45,882 bases of DNA, from NCBI GenBank assembly GCA_036522155.1, contig DATDGI010000445.1, positions 1 through 45,882 of the forward strand. The letters are read 5' to 3'. The position numbers and the translations under genes are program-made. Source of the DNA: UBA9676 sp036522155 (GTDB taxonomy: Bacteria; Actinomycetota; Actinomycetes; Streptosporangiales; Streptosporangiaceae). Within the stretch, counting starts at the first letter, position 1. Each line of letters opens with the position of its first letter. The notes under the pieces are model-generated. The model was not told the origin of the DNA. It did no database searches and was given only the letters and a program-made list of their open reading frames with translations. Shown one piece after another: positions 8,585-16,980 of this stretch.

Positions 8585-9601
8585 GTGACCATCCGCGTGG
8601 GGATCAATGGATTCGGCCGGATCGGGCGTAATTTCTGGCGTGCCGTCCAGGCCAGCGGGCAGGCGGGCGACATCGAGATCGTGGCCGCGAACGACCTGGG
8701 GGACATCGCCACCTTTGCGCACCTGCTCAAGTACGACACCGTGATGGGCACTCTTGATCTGGACATCCACCCGGACGACGGGGCCATTTCCGCGGGCGGC
8801 CAGCGCCTTATCTGGCTGGCCGAGCGGGATCCGGCCGCACTGCCGTGGCGTGAACTGGGCGTGGACGTGGTGATCGAGTCGACCGGCCATTTCACCAAGG
8901 GCGACGACGCGCGCAAGCACCTGGCCGCGGGGGCCAGGAAGGTCATCATCTCCGCCCCGGCCAAGGGCGAGGACATCACGATCGTGATGGGGGTCAACGA
9001 CGACGCCTACGACCCGGACCGGCACGACATAGTCTCCAACGCGTCCTGCACCACCAACTGCGTGGCGCCGATGGCCAAGGTGCTGCTTGACAGCTTCGGC
9101 ATCGTCAAGGGCCTGATGACCACCATTCACGCCTACACCAACGACCAGGTGATACTCGACTTCGCGCACAAGGACCTGCGCCGGGCCCGGGCGGCCGCGC
9201 AGAACATCATCCCCACCACCACCGGCGCCGCCCGCGCCACCGCGCTGGTCCTGCCCGAGCTCAAGGGCAAGATGGACGGGATGGCGATGCGGGTACCTGT
9301 GATGGACGGCTCGGTCACCGACCTGGTCGTGCAACTGGGCCGGGAGGCGAGCGTGGATGAGGTGAACGCGGCGTTCCGGGCCGCGGCCGACGGCCCGCTC
9401 AAGGGATACCTGCACTACACCAGCGACCCGATCGTGTCGTCCGACATCGTCGGTACCCCCTATTCCTGCACGTTCGACTCGGCGCTCACCATGACCTTCG
9501 GCGATCAGGTCAAGGTCATCGGGTGGTACGACAACGAATGGGGCTACTCCAACCGCCTGGCCGACGTGACCCGGCTGGTCGGCGCGCGGCTTGGCCATTG
9601 A
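8585..9601 (+). CDS. gap: Glyceraldehyde-3-phosphate dehydrogenase, type I
   Basis: Oxidative phosphorylation of glyceraldehyde-3-phosphate to 1,3-bisphosphoglycerate with NAD+. 338 residues from GTG 8585 with GAGGAG 8 nt upstream. N-terminal NAD fold INGFGRIGRNFWRA, then catalytic C155 in SNASCTTNCVAP, the S-loop region ending TTTGAARATALVLPEL, and C-terminal WYDNEWGYSNRLADV. An acidic residue follows the second strand of the Rossmann fold (AANDLGD), consistent with NAD rather than NADP use. First gene of gap-pgk-tpiA; its stop overlaps the pgk start by one base (TGATG). Confidence 0.98.
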   Translation: MTIRVGINGFGRIGRNFWRAVQASGQAGDIEIVAANDLGDIATFAHLLKYDTVMGTLDLDIHPDDGAISAGGQRLIWLAERDPAALPWRELGVDVVIESTGHFTKGDDARKHLAAGARKVIISAPAKGEDITIVMGVNDDAYDPDRHDIVSNASCTTNCVAPMAKVLLDSFGIVKGLMTTIHAYTNDQVILDFAHKDLRRARAAAQNIIPTTTGAARATALVLPELKGKMDGMAMRVPVMDGSVTDLVVQLGREASVDEVNAAFRAAADGPLKGYLHYTSDPIVSSDIVGTPYSCTFDSALTMTFGDQVKVIGWYDNEWGYSNRLADVTRLVGARLGH

Positions 9602-10806
9602 TGAAGCGGGTCGACGACCTCGACGTCGCGGGGCGCACGGTGCTGCTCCGCGCCGACCTCAACGTGCCGCTGTCCGGCAGCACCATCACCGACGACCGCC
9701 GGATCCGGGCCAGCCTGCCGACGCTGACGCAGCTGACCGCCCGCGGGGCCCGGGTGGTGGTATGCGCCCACCTCGGCCGGCCGAAGGGCGACGACTTCGC
9801 CGCCCGCGTGGAGGCCGGGCCGTCGCTGCGGCCGGTGGCAGGCCGGCTGTCGGAACTGCTCGGCCAGCCGGTCGCCCTGGCCCGGGACGTGGCCGGTGAG
9901 TCGGCGGCCGGCATCGCCGCCGGGCTGCCCGAGGCCGGGGTCGCGATGCTGGAAAACGTGCGGTTCGAGCCCGCCGAGACCAGCAAGGATGACGCGACCC
10001 GGGCCGGGCTGGCCGGCCGGCTGGCCGCGCTGGCCAGCGCCTACGTCGGGGACGGTTTCGGCGCCATGCACCGCAAGCACGCCAGCGTGTATGACCTGCC
10101 GGGGCTGCTCCCGCACGCGGCCGGGCAGCTGGTGCTGTCGGAGATCTCGGTGCTGCGCCAGCTCACCTCCGACCCGCCCCGGCCGTACGTGGTGGTGCTG
10201 GGCGGCGCCAAGCCGTCGGACAAGCTGGCCGTCATCGGCAACCTGCTGGGCCGGGCCGACCGGCTGATCATCGGCGGCGGCATGGCCTACACGTTCCTGG
10301 CTGCGCAGGGGCACAAGGTGGGTGACTCGCTGCTGGAGGCCGACCAGATACCCCAGGTATCGGCCGTGCTGGCGGAGGCAGCCAGGGCCGGGGTCGAGGT
10401 GGTACTGCCGGTGGACCATCTGGTGGCCGACCGGTTCGCAAGCGACGCGGAGGCCGAACTGGTACCGGGCATCGACATCCCGCCGGGCCGGGTGGCGCTC
10501 GACATCGGGCCCGCAACCCAGGAGCTGTTCGCGCGCAAGCTGGCCGACGCCAAGACCGTCTTCTGGAACGGCCCGCCCGGCGTGTTCGAGTTCCCGGCGT
10601 TCGCGGGCGGGACCCGTGCCGTCGCCCGGGCGATCAGCGCCGTGGCCGGCCTGACCGTGGTGGGCGGCGGGGACTCGGCCGCGGCCATACGGCTGCTCGG
10701 CTTCCCCGACGACGCGTTCACTCACATCTCGACCGGGGGCGGGGCCAGCCTGGAGTACCTGGAAGGCCGCACGCTGCCCGGGCTGACCGCGCTGGCCGCG
10801 CCGTGA
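9601..10806 (+). CDS. pgk: Phosphoglycerate kinase
   Basis: Transfers phosphate from 1,3-bisphosphoglycerate to ADP in glycolysis. 401 residues from ATG 9601, chosen because it joins the gap stop as TGATG; an in-frame extension reaching back into gap is not conserved. Signatures: VLLRADLNVPLSG near the N-terminus, the substrate-loop motif HLGRPKG, MLENVRFEPAE, a MHRKHAS segment where many enzymes have AHRxHAS, GGAKPSDKLAVI at the start of the nucleotide domain, and the C-terminal GGGDSAAAIRLLG and STGGGASLEYLEG phosphate-binding loops. Length is normal for bacterial Pgk. Overlaps tpiA by 4 nt (GTGA). Confidence 0.98.
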   Translation: MKRVDDLDVAGRTVLLRADLNVPLSGSTITDDRRIRASLPTLTQLTARGARVVVCAHLGRPKGDDFAARVEAGPSLRPVAGRLSELLGQPVALARDVAGESAAGIAAGLPEAGVAMLENVRFEPAETSKDDATRAGLAGRLAALASAYVGDGFGAMHRKHASVYDLPGLLPHAAGQLVLSEISVLRQLTSDPPRPYVVVLGGAKPSDKLAVIGNLLGRADRLIIGGGMAYTFLAAQGHKVGDSLLEADQIPQVSAVLAEAARAGVEVVLPVDHLVADRFASDAEAELVPGIDIPPGRVALDIGPATQELFARKLADAKTVFWNGPPGVFEFPAFAGGTRAVARAISAVAGLTVVGGGDSAAAIRLLGFPDDAFTHISTGGGASLEYLEGRTLPGLTALAAP

Positions 10807-11600
10807 GCCCCGCCGGCGGCCGGCTGCCCCTGATCGCGGGCAACTGGAAGATGAACAACACCCACCTGGAGGCCATCGCGCTCGTCCAGAAGCTGGCCTT
10901 CAGCCTGACCGGCAAGGACTTCGCCGCGGTCGAGGTGGTGGTGCTCCCGCCCTTCACCGCCCTCCGCAGCGTGCAGACGCTGATCTCCGGCGACAAGCTG
11001 CAGATCCGGTACGGCGCGCAGGACATATCCGCGCACGACCAGGGCGCCTACACCGGCGAGGTGTCCGGGCCGATGCTGGCCAAACTCGGCTGCGGCTACG
11101 TGCTGGCTGGCCATTCCGAGCGCCGGCAGTACCACGCCGAGACCGACGTGGTCGTGAACGCGAAGGCCAAGGCGGCGATGCGGGCCGGGATCACCCCCAT
11201 CGTGTGCGTGGGGGAGGACCTCGCCGTGCGCGAGGCCGGCGGCCATCTCGCGCACACCCTGGCCCAGCTGGACGGGTCGCTGGACGGCCTGACCGCCGCG
11301 CAGGTGGCCAGCCTGGTCGTCGCCTACGAGCCGGTCTGGGCGATCGGCACCGGGGAAGTGGCCAGGCCGGAGGACGCGCATGAGATGTGCGAGGCGATCA
11401 GGGAGCGGCTTTCCGCGGTTCACGGGCACGCCACAGGCCATGATGTGCGTATCCTGTATGGCGGGTCGGTAAAGGCCGACAACATGGCTGCGATCATGGC
11501 GCGGCCAGCTGTTGACGGCGCCCTGGTCGGCGGCGCCAGCCTCGACGCCGGTGAGTTCGTCCGGATCTGCCGGTACCGGGAGCTGGCCGTGCAGACCTGA
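10803..11600 (+). CDS. tpiA: Triosephosphate isomerase
   Basis: Interconverts dihydroxyacetone phosphate and glyceraldehyde-3-phosphate. 265 residues; GTG start overlaps the pgk stop. TIM-barrel active-site elements are complete: AGNWKMNN (N and K near residues 12-16), GHSERR with the electrophilic histidine, AYEPVWAIGTGE with the catalytic glutamate followed by flexible loop 6, and the phosphate-binding ILYGGSVKADN and GALVGGASLD. Third gene of the translationally coupled glycolytic trio; secG begins 39 nt downstream. Confidence 0.98.
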   Translation: MSPAGGRLPLIAGNWKMNNTHLEAIALVQKLAFSLTGKDFAAVEVVVLPPFTALRSVQTLISGDKLQIRYGAQDISAHDQGAYTGEVSGPMLAKLGCGYVLAGHSERRQYHAETDVVVNAKAKAAMRAGITPIVCVGEDLAVREAGGHLAHTLAQLDGSLDGLTAAQVASLVVAYEPVWAIGTGEVARPEDAHEMCEAIRERLSAVHGHATGHDVRILYGGSVKADNMAAIMARPAVDGALVGGASLDAGEFVRICRYRELAVQT

Positions 11601-11639
11601 CCGGCCGCAACGGAGCACCCGGAAGGACGAACATCGGCA

Positions 11640-11870
11640 GTGGTTATCGGGATTTCTGTCGTCCTTATCATCACCAGCGCGCTCATGGTGCTGCTGGTGC
11701 TGCTGCACAAGGGCAAGGGCGGTGGCCTGTCGGACCTGTTCGGCGGCGGGATGAGTTCCTCACTTGGCTCGTCGTCCGTAGTGGAGCGGAATCTGGACCG
11801 GCTCACAATTTTCACCGGGGTCGTCTGGTTCCTCTGCATCGTCGCGCTCGGCTTTTTGCTGAATCGCTGA
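11640..11870 (+). CDS. secG: Preprotein translocase subunit SecG
   Basis: Small accessory subunit of the SecYEG protein-conducting channel in the plasma membrane. 76 residues from GTG 11640, with GGAAGGA about 11 nt upstream. Two hydrophobic segments (residues about 2-22 and 54-74) flank a cytoplasmic Gly/Ser-rich loop holding the family motif GKGGGLSDLFGGG and SLGSSSVVERNLDR. Placement after tpiA is the standard actinobacterial arrangement. Confidence 0.96.
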   Translation: MVIGISVVLIITSALMVLLVLLHKGKGGGLSDLFGGGMSSSLGSSSVVERNLDRLTIFTGVVWFLCIVALGFLLNR

Positions 11871-11907
11871 GCGCCGGGTCACAGCGGGAAAGGGCAAGGG
11901 GTGGTCT

Positions 11908-12243
11908 GTGAGTAGTGGCAACGCTATCCGCGGGAGCCGCGTCGGGGCGGGTCCCATGGGTGAGGCGGAACGTGGTGAGTCGGCGCCGCGGGTACGGGTG
12001 TCATTCTGGTGCTCGAACAATCACGAGACCCGCCCCAGTTTCGCCAGTGACGCCGCCGTCCCGGAGACCTGGGACTGCCCACGGTGCGGTTTCCCGGCCG
12101 GGCGGGACCAGGCGAACCCGCCAGGACCGCCGCGCAGCGAGCCCTACAAGACCCACCTGGCGTACGTGAAGGAGCGGCGCAGCGACTCCGACGGCGCCGC
12201 CATCCTGGCCGAGGCGCTGGCCCGGCTGCGCCGGGATATCTGA
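11908..12243 (+). CDS. rbpA: RNA polymerase-binding protein RbpA
   Basis: Actinobacterial transcription factor that binds group 1/2 sigma factors and stabilises the open complex. 111 residues from GTG 11908, preceded by a purine-rich GGGAAAGGGCAAGGGG. N-terminal tail SGNAIRGSRVGAGPMGEAER, core domain with cysteine/histidine residues in CSNNHETRPSF and WDCPRCG, and C-terminal sigma-interaction helix in PYKTHLAYVKERRSDSDG ending ALARLR. Sequence is close to the well-conserved family consensus, with no odd features. A hairpin 31 nt after the stop probably ends the transcript. Confidence 0.97.
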   Translation: MSSGNAIRGSRVGAGPMGEAERGESAPRVRVSFWCSNNHETRPSFASDAAVPETWDCPRCGFPAGRDQANPPGPPRSEPYKTHLAYVKERRSDSDGAAILAEALARLRRDI

Positions 12244-12274
12244 CGGGGCAGTAAATGGCGCCGGGCATGACGAT

Positions 12275-12297
12275 GACCGGCCCAATTCCGGCCGGTC
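12275..12297 (+). terminator. Hairpin downstream of rbpA
   Basis: Perfect 8-bp stem GACCGGCC / GGCCGGTC with a 7-nt loop, 31 nt after the rbpA stop. There is no T-tract, which is common for high-GC terminators. The remaining sequence to 12425 shows an AT-rich patch (CATAATTTTT near 12337) that could belong to the next gene's promoter. Confidence 0.5.
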
Positions 12298-12425
12298 TCC
12301 GGGTGCCCGGTGATACCTGTTCGTGACCGATCGCTGCCATAATTTTTGCCCTAACGTCGGGCTTATCGCGGAACTCTGCTGGTTAGTGGTGCGTTTCCGA
12401 TCCGTGGACCGGGCTGCCGGTCACC

Positions 12426-14036
12426 GTGATGCCGCCCCCGGGAGCGTGTGCTATCGGTAACCCAGTGCCGCGCGCCGCCACCCCAGGGCGGAAGGCGCTG
12501 GGCGTGACCGCCGTGGCCGGCATCGGGTCGGCCATCGCTGTGATGATCGCGGTATCGGCGGCCGGGCCGAGTGAAGCCGTGGTGACCATGCCCGCGGCCG
12601 GCGGGGGGCCGCCCTGGTGGATTCCGCTGCATCCGTCGGCGGCCCTGGTGACCATCGCCCTGTGGGCCGCGGCCGTGGCCGGGACGGCCGGGGTCGCGGC
12701 CGGGCTGCTGGCCATCCAGCGCGGCGCCCGGCCATCGGCCCGGCTGCTGGTGACCGGTGCCCTGCTGGTGACCGCGGTGCTGGCGGTGCTGCCGCCGGCC
12801 GGATCCACCGACACCCTCGACTACGCGGCCTACGGCCGGATGGTGGCGACCGGGCACGACCCCTACCTGATGACGGCGCTGCAACTGCGGGAAACCGGTG
12901 ATCCGGTCGCCGCCTACGCGCCGATTCCGTGGCAGGGCAACCCTTCCCTGTATGGCCCGCTGGCCACCATCGAGCAGGGCACGGCGGCCATTCTCGGCGG
13001 CACCTCGGTGGCACGGATCACGCTCTGGCTGAAGCTGTGGAATGCGCTGGCCTTCGCCCTGGTGGTGCTGGCGCTGGACCGGCTGCTGCGGTCCGACCCG
13101 GCCCGCCGGGCCCGGGCCCACCTGCTGTGGTCGGTCAACCCACTGCTGCTGTGGGGGCTGGTCGCCAGCGGGCATGTGGACGCCGTCGCCACCGCGGTCG
13201 CCTTCCTGGGCCTGGCGCTGGTCGCCCTGCCCCCGCCGGGACCGCTGGGCCGCCGCGGCGTCCTGACCGGGCTGGCCGCGGGCGCGCTGGTGGGGATGGC
13301 GGCCGACATCAAGATCACCTTCGTGCTGTTCGGCCTCGGCATCGCCATCGCCGCCCGCCGGTCCTGGCGCACCATGGTGGCCGCGGGCGCGGGTGCGCTG
13401 GCCGTCCTCCTCCCGTCCTACCTGTGGTTCGGGCGGCCGGCGATCGCGGTGCTGTTCTCCCGGGAGGCGAGCGCCACCGGCGACAACCTGTACCAGCTCT
13501 TCTACCGGCCGTTCGGGCTGATCACCCTGTCCTGGCTGATCTTCCTGGTGGTGCCGCTGCTGGTCGCGGTGGCCGTGCTGCTGCTGCGGCGGCTGCCGGA
13601 CGGCTTCCCGGCCCGGCCGGCCGTGCGGCCGACCCTCGCGCTGAGCCTGGCCTGGCTGCTTGTCTGGCCCTACCAGCGCCCCTGGTACGACGCGATGGCG
13701 CTGTGCCTGCTGGCGCTGTACCCGGCCACCCGGCTGGACTGGCCGGTGCTGATCCGGCTGGCGGCGGTCACGATCTACACCATGCCCGGCATGCCCAGCC
13801 GGCTGGCGGACATCCTGGCCTGGGCGTTCCGCCCCGAGCAGACCCTCATCGTGCCGCTGGCCCGGCTCGGCGCCCTGGTGGCCGTGGTCGTGCTCGCCCT
13901 GACCGGCGCCTGGACCGCGCGGCGGCGCGATGGGCCAGCAGCGTTGGTGACGGCGCCACCGGGCCCGCTGCTGCCGGTGCAATGGCGGCAGGCCGGTACG
14001 CGCATCCCGGCCACGCCCGACCGCGGCCAGCGCTGA
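12426..14036 (+). CDS. GT-C membrane glycosyltransferase, polyprenol-phosphomannose-dependent alpha-1,6-mannosyltransferase-like
   Basis: Multi-spanning membrane protein of 536 residues with about 12 hydrophobic segments, resembling the MptA/MptB and GT87 families that transfer mannose from polyprenol phosphate on the outer side of the membrane to glycolipids or glycans. The first external loop after the second segment contains STDTLDYAAYGRMVATGHDPY, whose acidic residues and HDPY are typical of the catalytic loop; later segments include WSVNPLLLWGLVASGHVDA and WLLVWPYQRPWYDAM. The start is uncertain (GTG 12426, ATG 12429 or a GTG near 12465), because none has a clear ribosome site. The acceptor is not known: lipomannan-like glycans are a family-based guess. 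Stands alone between rbpA and the ligase. Confidence 0.75.
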   Translation: MMPPPGACAIGNPVPRAATPGRKALGVTAVAGIGSAIAVMIAVSAAGPSEAVVTMPAAGGGPPWWIPLHPSAALVTIALWAAAVAGTAGVAAGLLAIQRGARPSARLLVTGALLVTAVLAVLPPAGSTDTLDYAAYGRMVATGHDPYLMTALQLRETGDPVAAYAPIPWQGNPSLYGPLATIEQGTAAILGGTSVARITLWLKLWNALAFALVVLALDRLLRSDPARRARAHLLWSVNPLLLWGLVASGHVDAVATAVAFLGLALVALPPPGPLGRRGVLTGLAAGALVGMAADIKITFVLFGLGIAIAARRSWRTMVAAGAGALAVLLPSYLWFGRPAIAVLFSREASATGDNLYQLFYRPFGLITLSWLIFLVVPLLVAVAVLLLRRLPDGFPARPAVRPTLALSLAWLLVWPYQRPWYDAMALCLLALYPATRLDWPVLIRLAAVTIYTMPGMPSRLADILAWAFRPEQTLIVPLARLGALVAVVVLALTGAWTARRRDGPAALVTAPPGPLLPVQWRQAGTRIPATPDRGQR

Positions 14037-14085
14037 TCTTCCCCCGGGTGTCACGGCGTGAGGGCCGGATGGGCAGGATAGGAGG

Positions 14086-15162
14086 ATGCACCTTCCGGTC
14101 AACCCGCCGGTCGCGCCGATGCTGGCCAAGCCGGTCGCCGAGATTCCGCACGGTCCGTACAGCTACGAGCCCAAATGGGACGGGTTCCGCTCGATCGTCT
14201 TCGCCGACGACGGCGAGGTGGAGATCGGCAGCCGCAACGAGCGGCCGATGACCCGGTATTTCCCTGAGCTGGTCGCCGCGGTCACCAGCCAGCTGCCCCG
14301 CCGGTGCGTGATCGACGGAGAGATCGTGGTCCCCGGCGCCGACGGGCAGCGGCTCGATTTCGAGGCGCTGCTGCAGCGGATCCACCCGGCGGAGAGCCGG
14401 GTCACCCTGCTGGCGAGCACCACACCGGCCCATTTTGTCGCATTTGACCTGCTCTCCCTGGGCGACACCGACTACACCGGCCGGCCGTTCACCGAGCGCC
14501 GGGAGGCGCTGGCCGGCGCGCTGGCCGCGGCCCAGCCGCCGATCCACCTCACCCCGGCGACCACCGACCCGGGCCTGGCCAGCGAGTGGTTCAGCCAGTT
14601 CGAGGGGGCGGGGCTGGACGGGATCATCGCCAAGCCGCTGGCCGGCACCTACCAGCCGGACAAGCGGGTGATGTTCAAGATCAAGCACGAGCGGACGGCC
14701 GACTGCGTGATGGCCGGGTACCGGCTGCACAAGTCCGGCCCGGACGCCATCGGCTCGATCCTGCTCGGCCTGTACACCGACTCCGGTGACCTGGCCAGCG
14801 TCGGGGTGGTGGGGGCGTTCCCGATGGCCCGCCGGCGGGAGCTGTTCACCGAATTGCAGCCGCTGGTCACCACGTTCGACCAGCACCCGTGGAACTGGGC
14901 CCACCAGCAGGCGGGCACGCGCACGCCACGCGAGGCCGAGCACAGCCGGTGGAACGCAGACAAGGATCTGTCTTTCATCCCGCTGCGGCCGGAACGGGTG
15001 GTCGAGGTGCGCTACGACCACATGGAGGGCCCGCGGTTCCGGCACACCGCCCAGTTCGTCCGGTGGCGGCCCGACCGTGATCCACGCTCGTGCACCTACG
15101 CGCAGCTGGTGGAGCCGGTCAGCTACGACCTGGCCGGGATTCTCGGGCCGCCGGGCCGCTAA
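14086..15162 (+). CDS. ligC: ATP-dependent DNA ligase, LigC type
   Basis: Adenylates itself and seals DNA nicks; LigC enzymes are accessory ligases in actinobacteria, linked to back-up end joining or base excision repair. 358 residues from ATG 14086, directly preceded by AGGATAGGAGG. The N-terminal MHLPVNPPVAPMLAK is characteristic. Adenylation motif I is EPKWDGFR with nucleophilic lysine near residue 29; motif III region VIDGEIVVPG, motif IV GLDGIIAKPL, motif V VMFKIKHER. The OB-fold follows, ending RFRHTAQFVRWRPDRDP. Length matches mycobacterial LigC (~358). No Ku, polymerase or nuclease domain is nearby, so it is not LigD. Confidence 0.93.
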   Translation: MHLPVNPPVAPMLAKPVAEIPHGPYSYEPKWDGFRSIVFADDGEVEIGSRNERPMTRYFPELVAAVTSQLPRRCVIDGEIVVPGADGQRLDFEALLQRIHPAESRVTLLASTTPAHFVAFDLLSLGDTDYTGRPFTERREALAGALAAAQPPIHLTPATTDPGLASEWFSQFEGAGLDGIIAKPLAGTYQPDKRVMFKIKHERTADCVMAGYRLHKSGPDAIGSILLGLYTDSGDLASVGVVGAFPMARRRELFTELQPLVTTFDQHPWNWAHQQAGTRTPREAEHSRWNADKDLSFIPLRPERVVEVRYDHMEGPRFRHTAQFVRWRPDRDPRSCTYAQLVEPVSYDLAGILGPPGR

Positions 15163-15189
15163 GCCATGTCCGGCCTGCTGCGTCCCAGG

Positions 15190-16044
15190 TCAGGGGCACT
15201 GGACGGGGGTGCCGGTCATGCGGCCCCATTCGGCCCATGACCCGTCGTAGACCCGGACGCGGTCGCGCCCGAGCAGGTGGGTGAGCACGAACCAGGCGGT
15301 GGCCGCGCGCCCGCCGATGGTGCAGTAGGTGATCAGCTCCCCGGTGCCGCCGGGATCGGCCGCCGAGAAGATCCTGCGCAGGTCCGCGGCGGAGCGGAAT
15401 GACCCGTCGTCGTGGTAGAGGCCGTCGATGGGCTGATGGACGGCTGAGGGCACGTGGCCGGCGCGGCCACCGGGTTCCATGCCACCCGACGGCCAGAAGC
15501 GCTCCCCCTGGTACTCGGCCCCTGAGCGCACGTCCACCAGGAGGGTGCCCGGGCGGCCGATAGCGTCGCGCACCGCGGCCCAGTCCGCCCTGATGCTGGT
15601 GTCCTGGTGGCCGAGGCGGAGGCTGCCGGCGGCCGGTTCGCTCGCGGCGCTGCTCCATGAACGGCCAGCGGCCCGCCAGCTGTCGCGTGAGCAGTCCAGA
15701 ATGCGCACGTCGCGATGCCCGCAGAGCTTCATCAGCCACAGGCCGAGGGCAGGCGCGTACCCGTAGAACACCACCGTCGAGTCCGGGCCGATACCCGAGC
15801 GCACCACCAGCCGTTCCAGGGCGGCGGCGTCCACCAGCCGGTACTCGGCGTCCTTCAGGTCGCTGTAGATGTTCCACAGCACGGCGCCGTCGATGTGCCC
15901 GTCGTCGTAGGCGGCCCGGCTGACGTCGACCTCGACCACCCGCACGCGCGGGTCGGACAGGTGGTCTTCCAGCCACTGCGCATCCACCAGCACCCCGTCG
16001 CCTGCGTCCGGCCTGGATGCGGTCTTCCCTGATGCCGTTTTCAT
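15190..16044 (-). CDS. sseA: Thiosulfate/3-mercaptopyruvate sulfurtransferase (tandem rhodanese)
   Basis: Transfers sulfane sulfur from thiosulfate or 3-mercaptopyruvate to a thiophilic acceptor. 284 residues; ATG 16044 has GGGAGG about 7 nt upstream. Two rhodanese domains: an inactive N-terminal one (about 17-135, with DDGHIDGAVLWNIY) and a catalytic C-terminal one (about 155-278). The active loop is C241-TIGGRA after ELITY. This CTIGGR loop is neither the CGSG of textbook mercaptopyruvate enzymes nor the CRKG of thiosulfate enzymes, so donor preference is open. It lies downstream of, and on the same strand as, the SARP-like regulator gene. A tandem repeat in the 125-nt spacer may be that regulator's site. 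Confidence 0.9.
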   Translation of the reverse strand: MKTASGKTASRPDAGDGVLVDAQWLEDHLSDPRVRVVEVDVSRAAYDDGHIDGAVLWNIYSDLKDAEYRLVDAAALERLVVRSGIGPDSTVVFYGYAPALGLWLMKLCGHRDVRILDCSRDSWRAAGRSWSSAASEPAAGSLRLGHQDTSIRADWAAVRDAIGRPGTLLVDVRSGAEYQGERFWPSGGMEPGGRAGHVPSAVHQPIDGLYHDDGSFRSAADLRRIFSAADPGGTGELITYCTIGGRAATAWFVLTHLLGRDRVRVYDGSWAEWGRMTGTPVQCP

Positions 16045-16117
16045 CTGAACCTCCCTGCGCTGCGGGCTGCTTGCAGGACAGTTCTACGGCGGCGTCGTTG
16101 CGGCCACGTTGCCCCCG

Positions 16118-16136
16118 CCTTGGCGAAACCTTGGCG
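16118..16136 (-). repeat. Tandem octamer, 11-bp period, upstream of sseA
   Basis: CCTTGGCG occurs at 16118-16125 and again at 16129-16136 (CGCCAAGG on the sseA strand), separated by AAA. SARP regulators are known to bind tandem short repeats with 11-bp period. The same octamer recurs in the divergent region next to the SARP gene start. The repeat ends about 74 nt before the sseA ATG. A TAGAAC hexamer (16086 down to 16081) could be a -10, though its spacing from the repeat is longer than in classical SARP promoters. Confidence 0.45.
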
Positions 16137-16169
16137 CCGGAACCCAGCAGGCCCGCGCCCGTGCACCGG

Positions 16170-16904
16170 TCAGGTCGCGGCGAGCATGCGCTGATAGAGC
16201 TCACGGGTGGCTGGGCTGGGCGAGACGCCCAGCTGGTCGCGCAGGCACTCGCTGAGCTGGCCGTAAACGCCAAGGGCTTCGGCCAGATTGCCCTGGGCGG
16301 CGAGGGCTTGCATGAGGTAGCGGTAGCCGCTCTCCCGCAGCGGAGCAAGGCGGGTGAGCTGCCGGCCGGCCCTCACGGCCCCCGCCACCTCGGTCCCGCC
16401 GAGGCCCAGCCCGGCCGCCGCGTAGCACTCCAGCGCCCCCAGGCGGACTTCGGTCAGCTGATGGCGGATCTCATCGATCCAGGGGGCGTCCTCGCCGGGA
16501 AGGAAGTCGCGCTCGGCCACCATCAGCGCGGTGAGGGCCGGCCCCCACGCGCGCGCCCAGTCCTGCTGGGCGACCGAAGATTCGGCCCGGTGGATGGCCT
16601 CGGCCGCCGCCTCCAGGTCCACCCAGGCCCCCGGCAGGCACAGCCGCAGGGTGGAACGGCCCTCCACCGAGGACGCACCGAAGACCCGGCGCAACTTGGA
16701 CAGCAGCGGGTTGATCCGGGCATCGACCGCCGCCGGGTCGGGTTCGCGCCACAGTGCCTCGGCCAGCTCATCGCGCGGGACCTGGCGGTGACGGTTGACA
16801 ACCAGATAGGCAAACAGCAGCCGCCCCTGGCGGCCGGGAAGCAGCCCATCCAGGCGCTGGCCGTCACGCTCGACGGCGAGCGGCCCGCAAATCTGGATAC
16901 GCAC
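16170..16904 (-). CDS. SARP-type transcriptional activator (winged helix + BTAD)
   Basis: Small AfsR/DnrI-family regulator. From GTG 16904 (VRIQICGPLAVERDGQRL, a typical SARP N-terminus) it is 244 residues; GTG 16928 is an alternative, and neither has a clear ribosome site. Residues about 1-95 form the OmpR-like winged helix (RQGRLLFAYLVVNRHRQVPRDELAEALW; NPLLSKLRRVFG). The remainder is the bacterial transcriptional activation domain of helical repeats (ALECYAAAGLGL; YLMQALAAQGNLAEALGVY; ending SPATRELYQRM). No NB-ARC or TPR extension is present. It is not beside a recognisable antibiotic cluster; its neighbours are a sulfurtransferase gene on the same strand and a divergent DUF1059-like gene 76 nt away, which suggests a local target. 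Confidence 0.88.
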   Translation of the reverse strand: MRIQICGPLAVERDGQRLDGLLPGRQGRLLFAYLVVNRHRQVPRDELAEALWREPDPAAVDARINPLLSKLRRVFGASSVEGRSTLRLCLPGAWVDLEAAAEAIHRAESSVAQQDWARAWGPALTALMVAERDFLPGEDAPWIDEIRHQLTEVRLGALECYAAAGLGLGGTEVAGAVRAGRQLTRLAPLRESGYRYLMQALAAQGNLAEALGVYGQLSECLRDQLGVSPSPATRELYQRMLAAT

Positions 16905-16917
16905 CGGCTGCGAGGAC

Positions 16918-16942
16918 GCCAAGGTCACGACAACATCTTGGC
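16918..16942. promoter_or_regulatory. Inverted repeat GCCAAG-N13-CTTGGC in divergent promoter
   Basis: GCCAAG (16918-16923) pairs with CTTGGC (16937-16942). The left arm is part of CGCCAAGG (16917-16924), the octamer repeated in front of sseA. The site lies 14 nt upstream of the chosen SARP start and 38 nt upstream of the DUF1059-like start, so it could serve autoregulation and control of both divergent genes. TACGCT at 16945-16950 is a possible -10 for the plus-strand gene. A pattern-based proposal. Confidence 0.4.
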
Positions 16943-16980
16943 AATACGCTGCGGGCAGATGCCAGACAGGAGGAGCAAAA

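Noticed and set aside
12363..14129. 588-codon minus-strand frame opposite the glycosyltransferase gene
   Set aside because: Translation is repetitive Gln/Arg/Gly with no domain, while the plus strand encodes a coherent multi-spanning membrane protein.
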